Program-made: the position numbers and the translations under genes
Notes under the pieces: generated by a model
Told to the model about the DNA's origin: nothing
Seen by the model: only the letters and a program-made list of their open reading frames with translations
Databases searched by the model: none
DNA from: an uncultured Collinsella sp.
GTDB taxonomy: Bacteria; Actinomycetota; Coriobacteriia; Coriobacteriales; Coriobacteriaceae
Length of the DNA: 13,924 bases
Reading direction: 5' to 3'
Assembly (NCBI GenBank): GCA_902479205.1
Contig: CABSNX010000027.1
Span: forward strand, 1 to 13,924
Part shown: piece after piece, positions 1 to 5,673 of the stretch
How positions within the stretch are numbered: the stretch's first letter is position 1
Layout: every line of letters starts with the position of its first letter

Positions 1-45
1 ACACAAGGCTATTCGTCGGCAGCGTCAGATGTGTATAAGAGACAG
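1..45 (+). other. Illumina P5/i5 and Nextera Read 1 adapter (not genomic)
   Basis: Bases 1-4 (ACAC) match the end of the P5 primer. Bases 5-12 (AAGGCTAT) sit where the i5 index belongs and match the code I recall for index S520. Bases 13-26 (TCGTCGGCAGCGTC) are the Nextera Read 1 overhang and 27-45 (AGATGTGTATAAGAGACAG) the Tn5 mosaic end. Genomic sequence starts at 46. Any protein beginning here carries adapter-derived residues such as MYKRQ or MCIRDR. Confidence 0.98.
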
Positions 46-750
46 ATCTATACCACCGTCGGGATCGACGAGCTCCTGTCGCATGTCCAGGCGCTCAAGG
101 GCGTCGGTGCGCGCTTTGTGCAAATGCATGCCGAGCGCAACGTCGACGACGGCACGTATCGCCTGGTCTATACGTTTATCAACGTTCGTGCTGCACAGGA
201 GCAGATCGCTCAGGATGGCAGCTATGCGATCGAGAACCTGGTGGTCGAGGGCATCGACCAGTACCAGGAGATTCCGTCCATCAGTTCGTATTATCCGGCG
301 GTATTCCCGTTTGAGAACGAGGCGCACGACCTGTTTGGGCTTGCCATTACCGATATGCAGATCGACTTTAAGGGCTTTTTCTACCAGGTCTCAACGGCCG
401 AGCCCATGAGCGTTATCACACCCGAGGTGAAGGCCGCGCGCGAGAAAGCCATGAAGGTCCGTGCCGCCGCAGAGGCCAAGGCGCGCAAGGCTGCGGCCGA
501 GAAGGCCGCTGCCGCTGCTGCTGCGGGGGAGGGCGCCGCGGGTGCCGGCGATGCTGCGAACGCTGTTGCCGCCCAGCCCGCTGCGGCTACCGGCTCCGAT
601 GCTCAGCATGACGATGCCGCTGCCAAGGCCGCGCTCAAGGCTGCCGAGATGGAGGCAAAGCTCGCCGCCATGGATCCCGAGAAAGCGGCCAAGGTCCGCG
701 CGGCGCTTGCTGCCAAGGCCGCCCGCGACAAGCAGAAAAAGGAGGCGTAA
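46..750 (+). CDS. echD: Ech-type [NiFe] hydrogenase subunit D (NuoC/30-kDa-like), 5' partial
   Basis: This is the small hydrophilic subunit that docks the catalytic module in group 4 (energy-converting) [NiFe] hydrogenases. It is homologous to complex I NuoC and acts on the cytoplasmic face of the membrane complex. 234 residues are visible and the true N-terminus is missing, because the reading frame enters from adapter sequence. Residues 1-127 form the NuoC-like domain and include the family hallmark around residues 87-98 (FPFENEAHDLFG). From about residue 128 to the end is an unusual ~107-residue tail made mostly of Ala, Lys, Glu and Arg, predicted to be helical and highly charged. The stop codon is 5 nt before the next gene, whose AGGAGG ribosome site (740-745) lies inside this gene. 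The identity rests on this domain and on the adjacent EchE- and EchF-like genes. A NuoC of a true complex I is less likely because the neighbour keeps its nickel ligands. Confidence 0.85.
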   Translation: MYTTVGIDELLSHVQALKGVGARFVQMHAERNVDDGTYRLVYTFINVRAAQEQIAQDGSYAIENLVVEGIDQYQEIPSISSYYPAVFPFENEAHDLFGLAITDMQIDFKGFFYQVSTAEPMSVITPEVKAAREKAMKVRAAAEAKARKAAAEKAAAAAAAGEGAAGAGDAANAVAAQPAAATGSDAQHDDAAAKAALKAAEMEAKLAAMDPEKAAKVRAALAAKAARDKQKKEA

Positions 751-755
751 GGTCC

Positions 756-1844
756 ATGGCACATCGCTCCGTTATTCCGTTTGGCCCGCAACACCCGGTG
801 CTGCCCGAGCCGCTTCATCTGGACCTGGTGATCGAGGACGACCGCGTCATCGAGGCAATTCCGCAGATCGGCTTTGTGCACCGCGGGCTCGAGAAGCTAA
901 CCGAAAAGCGCGACATGCATCAGTTTGGCTACATCGCCGAGCGCATCTGCGGCATCTGCGCCGTGGGCCACAGCTACGGCTATGCCAGCGCCTGCGAGCG
1001 CATGCTCGACATCGAGGTGCCCGGCCGCGCGCAGTATATCCGCACCATTTTGCACGAGCTTTCGCGCATCCACTCGCATCTGCTGTGGCTGGGCCTGCTC
1101 GCCGATGCCTTTGGCTTCGAGGCGCTGTTCTATCGGTCGTGGACCCTGCGCGAGCAGATTCTCAAGATCTTCGAGAGCACGTGCGGTGGTCGCGTGATTC
1201 TGTCGATCAACGAGATCGGCGGCCTTAAGCACGACATTGAGGACTCCGAGCTGGCGGGTATTGTCCAGACGCTCGATGCCATGCGTCCCGACTACGAGGC
1301 CCTGGTGCATACGTTTTTGGACGACAATAGCTGCGGCGAGCGCCTGCATGGCGTGGGCGTGATCAGCAAGAAGGACGCGCTGAATCTGTCGATGGTCGGC
1401 CCGTTCGGTCGCGCCTCGGGCGTGGATTACGACGTGCGCATGTTTGGCGACGGTGCCTATGCAGGCCTGGCAGCATTTGAGCCCATCGTTGCTACCGACG
1501 GCGACTGCTATGCCCGCTGCCAGGTGCGTTGTGCCGAGGTCACGCAGGCCATGGACATCATCAAGGAGCTTGTGGGCAAGATCCCGCACGACGGTATCGG
1601 CGGGCGCACCAAGCTCACGCCGGCCGACGGCGCGCGCGGCGAGGTTGTGATTGAGCAGCCGCGCGGCGAGGCGTACTACTATGTGCGCGGTAACGGCACC
1701 AAGAATCTGGACCGTTTTCGCGTGCGAACGCCGACGTCGCAAAACCTGGCGGGTCTGACACATGCGCTGCAGGGCGTGCTCCTTGCCAACGTTCCTATGA
1801 TTATCCTGACCATCGACCCCTGCATTAGCTGCACGGAAAGGTAG
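756..1844 (+). CDS. echE: Ech-type [NiFe] hydrogenase large (catalytic) subunit
   Basis: Catalytic subunit of a group 4 [NiFe] hydrogenase, homologous to NuoD/49-kDa of complex I. It reduces protons with electrons from ferredoxin, coupled to ion translocation by membrane subunits that would lie upstream, outside the window. 362 residues. The N-terminal nickel motif is RICGIC, with Cys65 and Cys68. The C-terminal motif is DPCISC, with Cys356 and Cys359. All four Ni-Fe ligands are therefore present, which separates it from NuoD. The protein ends three residues after the last cysteine (TER), so there is no C-terminal extension for a maturation endopeptidase to cleave; the same is reported for EchE and CooH. 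The start ATG follows AGGAGG at 740-745. The next gene begins 7 nt after the stop, consistent with one transcript. Confidence 0.93.
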   Translation: MAHRSVIPFGPQHPVLPEPLHLDLVIEDDRVIEAIPQIGFVHRGLEKLTEKRDMHQFGYIAERICGICAVGHSYGYASACERMLDIEVPGRAQYIRTILHELSRIHSHLLWLGLLADAFGFEALFYRSWTLREQILKIFESTCGGRVILSINEIGGLKHDIEDSELAGIVQTLDAMRPDYEALVHTFLDDNSCGERLHGVGVISKKDALNLSMVGPFGRASGVDYDVRMFGDGAYAGLAAFEPIVATDGDCYARCQVRCAEVTQAMDIIKELVGKIPHDGIGGRTKLTPADGARGEVVIEQPRGEAYYYVRGNGTKNLDRFRVRTPTSQNLAGLTHALQGVLLANVPMIILTIDPCISCTER

Positions 1845-1851
1845 GCGCGGC

Positions 1852-2193
1852 ATGAGTTTACTGACATTTGCCAAGACGGCCTTGGGCTCTATGGTCAAGC
1901 AGCCGGTCACGGTGTGCTATCCGCAGGAGAAGCTCGCGGCACCCGAGCGCTTGCGCGGGCGCATCGTGAACGACATGGACGTGTGCATTTGCTGCGGGAT
2001 GTGTGCGCGTCGCTGCCCGGCGGGCGCGCTCGCGGTCGATCGCAAAGGCGGTACCTGGTCGATTGACCCGTACGCCTGCGTGGTGTGCGGCGAGTGCATC
2101 GAAAGCTGCCCCAAGCACTGTCTGAGCATGGACACCGCCCGCACTCCAGTTGCGGCGAACAAGACTCCCACGGTAGAAACCAAGCCGGAGTAG
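1852..2193 (+). CDS. echF: Ech-type hydrogenase 2x[4Fe-4S] ferredoxin-like subunit
   Basis: Iron-sulfur electron-transfer subunit, homologous to NuoI/EchF, which passes electrons from soluble ferredoxin towards the small and large hydrogenase subunits. 113 residues. Two classical CxxCxxCxxxCP clusters are visible: Cys45, 48, 51 and 55, then Cys76, 79, 82 and 86. Cys47 and Cys90 are extra. The hydrophobic N-terminal stretch, about residues 3-16, may be the membrane-facing amphipathic helix seen in NuoI-type proteins. The last ~20 residues are a Thr/Pro/Lys-rich tail. It is the last gene of the operon, and a strong GC-rich hairpin begins 10 nt after its stop. It could be called a generic 4Fe-4S dicluster protein on its own, but the position after EchE supports EchF. 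Confidence 0.88.
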   Translation: MSLLTFAKTALGSMVKQPVTVCYPQEKLAAPERLRGRIVNDMDVCICCGMCARRCPAGALAVDRKGGTWSIDPYACVVCGECIESCPKHCLSMDTARTPVAANKTPTVETKPE

Positions 2194-2203
2194 CGCTGGA
2201 ATA

Positions 2204-2237
2204 GGGGCCGGTGGGGCAAAAATGCCCCGCCGGCCCC
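2204..2237 (+). terminator. GC-rich hairpin after echF, likely terminator
   Basis: A 15-bp stem (GGGGCCGGTGGGGCA with TGCCCCGCCGGCCCC, one T-G wobble) closes an AAAA loop 10 nt after the echF stop. No U-tract follows. A second small hairpin, CCGCGC-TTAAAC-GCGCGG, lies at about 2236-2253. The position at the operon end supports termination or 3'-end protection, but without a U-tract an intrinsic mechanism is uncertain. Confidence 0.6.
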
Positions 2238-2255
2238 GCGCTTAAACGCGCGGTT

Positions 2256-2447
2256 GGGCCGCCACGAACAAAACTATGCCGGATTACGGGGCTGGATGGC
2301 GAACCTCCGACCATACAGAAAATCGCAAAAACAAAACCGCAGGTAGATAGCCTGCCGTTTTTCAAAAAATGGAGGTATGGATGAGGACCCCGACTTTAGC
2401 CCCGTAATCCGACATAGTTTTGAAATGCCACCATATCCGTAACAGCC
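2256..2447. repeat. Palindromic intergenic unit A (192 bp)
   Basis: This unit runs from GGGCCG to ACAGCC. Inside it, arms at 2270-2293 and 2398-2421 form a 24-bp inverted repeat with a single mismatch; the outer part reads AAAACTATGCCGG and the inner part ATTACGGGGCT. The centre holds a smaller hairpin, AAAACCGCAGG (2333-2343) against CCTGCCGTTTT (2351-2361), followed by a short T run. I see no credible gene in it. Unit B at 2517-2707 has the same outer ends in the same orientation and almost the same length but a different core. It could be a MITE/REP-like element or a structured RNA. Confidence 0.8.
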
Positions 2448-2467
2448 CCTGATCCCTCGGGGACGGA
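2436..2467. repeat. Two-step hairpin at the A/B junction
   Basis: TCCGT (2436-2440) pairs with ACGGA (2463-2467), and CCCC (2446-2449) pairs with GGGG (2459-2462) inside it. It overlaps the right flank of unit A. The stem is short and may be chance, but it adds to the structured character of this region. Confidence 0.35.
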
Positions 2468-2516
2468 GGAAAACGGATCATTTTGGTCCCGCGAGGTTTG
2501 CGGAGGTGCTCGTGCA

Positions 2517-2707
2517 GGGCCGTCCGAACAAAACTATGTCGGTTTACTACGATGAATTCGACATTCCCGACCATGACTGTATTTTTCTAAATATTGCAAG
2601 CGCTCTACCTGCGGTTTTGCAAGTGCGCAATTTGCCGTGGTCAAAGGTGGGCGATTCACCGTAGTAAACCGGCATAGTTTCGAAATGGTATTAAATCGGT
2701 GACAGCC
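2517..2707. repeat. Palindromic intergenic unit B (191 bp)
   Basis: It has the same outer ends as unit A: GGGCCG then CGAACAAAACTATG on the left, and CATAGTTT, GAAATG and ACAGCC on the right. Arms at 2531-2557 and 2654-2680 form a 27-bp inverted repeat with two mismatches that read as G-T wobbles on one strand or the other. Beyond the common AAACTATGYCGG the arms differ completely from those of unit A yet stay complementary within the unit. The core contains TCTACCTGCGGTTTTG (2604-2619), an exact reverse complement of 2332-2347 in unit A. The unit ends 35 bp from the stop of the response regulator gene, which is transcribed towards it. Confidence 0.8.
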
Positions 2708-2742
2708 ATTTCACTCTGCCGGGGCGGTCGGTCGCTGGGTAA

Positions 2743-3372
2743 TTACCCTCGCAGGTAGGCGATGGCGATCTGCGTGCGGTTGCGTAGGCCCATTTTGGCA
2801 AGGATCGAGCTGATGTGGTTGCGCACGGTGCCTTCGCCCATGTATGCCGTGGCGGCAATCTCCTTGTTGTCGAGGCCACGGGCGATGAGCTCGGCGACTT
2901 CGAACTCGCGGTCGGTCAGGCTGGCAAAGGCCGCGGGCCGGCGAGGCGTGCCCGCCGCGATGCCCGCCCCATCAAAATCGATGTCCTCGATCGCCTTACT
3001 CTCGAGCACGCGTTTGCCGTCCATGACCTGCGCCAGCGCTGGCGGAATGGCGGCGACATCGGTCTTGATCAGGTAACCGCGGGCGCCCAGCTTGAGCGCC
3101 GACACAATGTACTCGTCATCCGAGAACGTCGTCAGAAACACCACGCGCGCCGCAGGGTCGCGCTCAAGGATCTCGCGTGCGGCCGAAAGTCCGTCGCGCC
3201 CCGGCATCTGGATGTCGAGCAGTGCGATATCGGGTGCGTGTTCGGCATAGAGCGAAACCGCGTCGTTGCCGTTGGCGCCGGTGCCCACCACTTCGATCTG
3301 CGGCTGGGCGCCCAGGATAATCTTGAGCGAATCGACTACCAAACGGTCGTCGTCGACAACAATGAGCCTCAT
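2743..3372 (-). CDS. NarL/LuxR-family DNA-binding response regulator
   Basis: Cytoplasmic transcription factor of a two-component pair. 209 residues. The receiver domain spans about 1-120, with the acidic pocket at Asp7-Asp9, phospho-acceptor Asp53 (ALLDIQMPG), the switch Thr81/Thr82 and the conserved Lys103. After a ~25-residue linker, a LuxR-type helix-turn-helix fills about residues 145-207 (SLTDREFEVAELIARG followed by NKEIA and GTVRNHIS). The length and layout fit DesR/LiaR/VraR-type regulators. Its ATG overlaps the TGA of the kinase gene in an ATGA, so the two are translationally coupled. Likely targets are the divergent exporter operon starting at 4726 and possibly its own promoter. 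The target is inference; the family is clear. Confidence 0.93.
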   Translation of the reverse strand: MRLIVVDDDRLVVDSLKIILGAQPQIEVVGTGANGNDAVSLYAEHAPDIALLDIQMPGRDGLSAAREILERDPAARVVFLTTFSDDEYIVSALKLGARGYLIKTDVAAIPPALAQVMDGKRVLESKAIEDIDFDGAGIAAGTPRRPAAFASLTDREFEVAELIARGLDNKEIAATAYMGEGTVRNHISSILAKMGLRNRTQIAIAYLRG

Positions 3373-4514
3373 CGGTCCTCATCTCCTTGCTGTTTGGGAA
3401 CGGTGGCAAACACACGCCAGCCGGCGGCGCCGGCACGCGGGCCAGCGGTGAAGGTGCCGCCAAGCGCCTCGACGCGCTCGCGCATGGAGCCGAGCCCCAT
3501 GCCTCCTGTGACGTTGCGGCCGCTTGCTTGAGCCCCGCCTGCGCCATCGTCGGTAACAATGAGCTGGTAAAACGACGGATGCTCCATGCACCGTACGGTG
3601 ACAGTACGGGCGCAAGCGTGGCGCATGGTGTTGGAGAGCGCCTCGCGCAGGACCGCCGCAAAGCAGTTCGCGACGTTTGCGGGCGCATGTTCGGCCATAA
3701 CTTCAAGCTCAATCTGCGGGCCGCCGTCCGAGCGCGCGCCTTCGACAATGCGTTCGAGCTGCACGGAAAGGTCGACGGCGTTGTCGTTGAGCGCGTGGAC
3801 GCTGGTGCGCACAAGCTGGAGCGCCTCGTCAACCGTGCGTTTGACGTCGGCGAAATCGGCGGCAACCCTGGGCTCGTCGGCGTGCACGACGCGCAGGGCC
3901 TCGGTCTGCAGCGAGGCGCGCGTGAGCTGGTGGCCGACGTTATCGTGGATCTCGCGCGCGATACGGGCGCGTTCGGCGAGTGTCGCGAGCTCGACTTCGT
4001 AGTCCTGGCGATCGGCAAGGTCGCGGTTGCGCGCTTCGAGCGCGAGAGCTCGTTCCTGCAGCTCGTCGCGGATGCGGCGCATGCGCTGCTGCTCGCGCTC
4101 CAACTGGGCGGTACGTAGCGATAACAAGGTGGCGGCAACTGAAAGGATGGCGGTCAGTAGAAGCGTTCGGGCGGTGAGCGCGTCGGCGCGTAGGTCCGCG
4201 ACGAGTGCGAAGACAAAGGCGACGCCAATGCCCAACGCGACCCAAACGTGTTCACGGCGCACGCGCCGCGCGATGTCATAGAGGGCGAGAGGCGCAAACG
4301 GCACAAACGGCGGCACGAAGACAGCCCCGATGATGTAAGCGTAACTCGCGGCCTCGCTTGTGCGGCTCGTGCGTTCTCCCTTTGCGACCTCGGCCAGCGA
4401 GGTGGCGATAACGCCAAGGCAAAACGCCGCGACCAGGCGAACGTCCACAGTAAGACCTATGGCGGCCGCAATGCAGCACACCAGCACAATCGATTTGTCG
4501 AAAAGCCTGTTCAT
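3369..4514 (-). CDS. Membrane sensor histidine kinase (HisKA_3/HPK7 type)
   Basis: Sensor partner of the response regulator. 381 residues from the chosen start. The N-terminus (about 8-135) has roughly five membrane segments with short loops and no large extracellular domain, as in intramembrane-sensing DesK/LiaS-like kinases. A charged, probably coiled-coil linker follows (about 135-175). The phospho-accepting His190 is in REIHDNVGHQLT. The ATPase domain shows the N box (EALSNTMRH, Asn295), the G1 box (DDGAG, about 322-326) and the G2 box (GGMGLG, 337-342). The frame stays open up to 4706, but I chose the ATG at 4514. It is directly followed by the first membrane helix, the 64 upstream residues are low-complexity, and a TACAAT box sits just before it. 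Confidence 0.9.
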   Translation of the reverse strand: MNRLFDKSIVLVCCIAAAIGLTVDVRLVAAFCLGVIATSLAEVAKGERTSRTSEAASYAYIIGAVFVPPFVPFAPLALYDIARRVRREHVWVALGIGVAFVFALVADLRADALTARTLLLTAILSVAATLLSLRTAQLEREQQRMRRIRDELQERALALEARNRDLADRQDYEVELATLAERARIAREIHDNVGHQLTRASLQTEALRVVHADEPRVAADFADVKRTVDEALQLVRTSVHALNDNAVDLSVQLERIVEGARSDGGPQIELEVMAEHAPANVANCFAAVLREALSNTMRHACARTVTVRCMEHPSFYQLIVTDDGAGGAQASGRNVTGGMGLGSMRERVEALGGTFTAGPRAGAAGWRVFATVPKQQGDEDR

Positions 4515-4526
4515 ACGGGTATTGTA
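4515..4526 (-). promoter_or_regulatory. -10 box of kinase/regulator operon, probably leaderless
   Basis: On the minus strand TACAAT (4526-4521) lies 6 nt before the A of the kinase ATG (4514), the usual distance from a -10 hexamer to a transcription start. No Shine-Dalgarno sequence is seen between them. The mRNA would then start at the AUG. I find no good -35 box at normal spacing. Confidence 0.45.
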
Positions 4527-4600
4527 CGCGAAGCTGCGCGTGGTGGAGGGGCCGCCTGCGCAACCGTGACATTCCTCCCGCGCGGCAAATTGGCGTCGAT

Positions 4601-4614
4601 CGCTCGCGCGAGCG
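4601..4614. repeat. Perfect 14-bp palindrome in divergent region
   Basis: CGCTCGCGCGAGCG is self-complementary over 14 bp between the divergent kinase and exporter genes. It could be an operator or part of a leader hairpin. In such GC-rich DNA, chance is possible. Confidence 0.4.
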
Positions 4615-4643
4615 GGGGTTTCGCCTCCACCCCCCCCGCACTC

Positions 4644-4657
4644 GTGACAAAGCTCAC
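4644..4657. promoter_or_regulatory. GTGA-N6-TCAC palindrome, candidate operator
   Basis: GTGA (4644-4647), six bases, then TCAC (4654-4657), 68 bp before the exporter ATG. The shape matches the half-sites of CRP/FNR-superfamily regulators and also the TGA-N6-TCA dyads possible for NarL-type regulators. A second GTGACA lies at 4566-4571. It sits between divergently transcribed regulator and exporter genes, where an operator is expected. No clear -35/-10 pair was found for the exporter. Confidence 0.4.
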
Positions 4658-4725
4658 TGGCGCGCGCCGGCGGCTCCTGCGATGATGCAATCGTACCGGG
4701 CCGCAATCAACAGGAGGGCCGCCTC

Positions 4726-5664
4726 ATGACAGACATCGTCCACGTCGAAAACCTCGTCAAGCGCTACGACGATCTTATCGCGCTCGACCACTTTAACCTG
4801 AGCATCGCCCCCGGCGAGATCTTTGGCCTGCTGGGCCCCAACGGCTCGGGCAAGACCACGTCCATCAACTGTATTTTGCAGCTGCTTGCCTACGACAAAG
4901 GCACCATCGAGCTGTTCGGCGAACCCATGACGCCCGCCCGCTACGACATCAAGCGCCGCATCGGCGTGGTGCCGCAGCAGGTGGCGGTGTTCGACGAGCT
5001 TACGGTGCGCGAGAACATCGACTATTTCTGCAGCCTCTACGTCAGCGACCGCAAGCGCCGCCGCGCGCTGGTGGACGAGGCGATCGGCTTTGTCGGGCTG
5101 GGCGACTTTGCCAAGTTTCGCCCCGGCAAGCTCTCGGGTGGCCTGGCGCGTCGCCTCAACATTGCCTGCGGTATCGCGCACAAGCCCGAGCTCATCTTCT
5201 TTGACGAGCCCACGGTGGCGGTCGACCCGCAGAGCCGCAACGCCATCCTGGAGGGCATCTGCCGCCTGCGCGACGAGGGCGCCACGGTGGTGTATACCAG
5301 CCATTACATGGAGGAAGTCGAGCAGATTTGCAGCCGCATCATGATTATGGACGGCGGGCGCGTGCTGGCGCAGGGCACCAACGACGAGCTCAAGCGCATG
5401 ATTCAAATGGGCGAGCGCGTGACCGTCGAGGTCGGCGCCGTCGAGCCCGCCACGGTCGAGCGGCTGCGCGCCCTCGAGCACGTGCTTTCGGTCGAGCTGT
5501 CCGGCGGCGAGCTCGTCTGCACCTGCGAAGCGAGCCCGCACAACCTGGTCGACATCCTCGACACACTGCGCGCTGCCGACGTGGCACTCGGCCGCGTGTG
5601 GAGCGAGCCGCCGACTCTCAACGACGTGTTCCTCGAGATCACCGGCCGCGAGCTGCGCGACTAG
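4726..5664 (+). CDS. ABC-2 exporter ATP-binding protein (drug/peptide type)
   Basis: Cytoplasmic ATPase powering the two permeases that follow. 312 residues. Walker A is GPNGSGKTT (37-45), the Q-loop is near Gln84/85, the signature is LSGGLARR (136-143), Walker B ends FFDEP with Asp160-Glu161, the D-loop is AVDP, and the switch is His193 (TSHYMEE). The signature carries Leu where many families have Gln, which is common in CcmA/NodI/drug-export ATPases. After about residue 215 a C-terminal domain of ~95 residues follows, usual for this group. Ribosome site AGGAGGG (4712-4718) is 7 nt before the ATG. It is the first gene of a three-gene operon divergent from the two-component system, which probably regulates it. 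The substrate is not known. Confidence 0.92.
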   Translation: MTDIVHVENLVKRYDDLIALDHFNLSIAPGEIFGLLGPNGSGKTTSINCILQLLAYDKGTIELFGEPMTPARYDIKRRIGVVPQQVAVFDELTVRENIDYFCSLYVSDRKRRRALVDEAIGFVGLGDFAKFRPGKLSGGLARRLNIACGIAHKPELIFFDEPTVAVDPQSRNAILEGICRLRDEGATVVYTSHYMEEVEQICSRIMIMDGGRVLAQGTNDELKRMIQMGERVTVEVGAVEPATVERLRALEHVLSVELSGGELVCTCEASPHNLVDILDTLRAADVALGRVWSEPPTLNDVFLEITGRELRD

Positions 5665-5673
5665 GGGGCGGTC

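Noticed and set aside
46..2193. Reading the first three genes as complex I subunits NuoC, NuoD and NuoI
   Set aside because: The large subunit keeps both CxxC nickel motifs (65/68 and 356/359), which complex I has lost, and the gene order matches EchDEF.
2362..2574. A 70-aa minus-strand frame between units A and B
   Set aside because: It spans parts of both palindromic units, has no recognisable domain and no good ribosome site. Its apparent similarity to neighbouring frames follows from the shared palindrome arms.
2194..2742. CRISPR array or integron-type cassette array at the A/B repeats
   Set aside because: There are only two units of ~191 bp with long palindromes and no short regular repeats. 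No cas or integrase gene is nearby and no cassette ORFs lie between them.
4630..4637. C8 tract as a phase-variable slippage site
   Set aside because: It lies in non-coding DNA of high GC content, outside any recognised promoter spacer, and a single sequence cannot show length variation.
4515..4706. Longer kinase start at 4706
   Set aside because: The additional 64 residues are Gly/Ala/Arg-rich with scattered cysteines. They would overlap the exporter promoter region, and the ATG at 4514 fits both the membrane topology and the -10 box.
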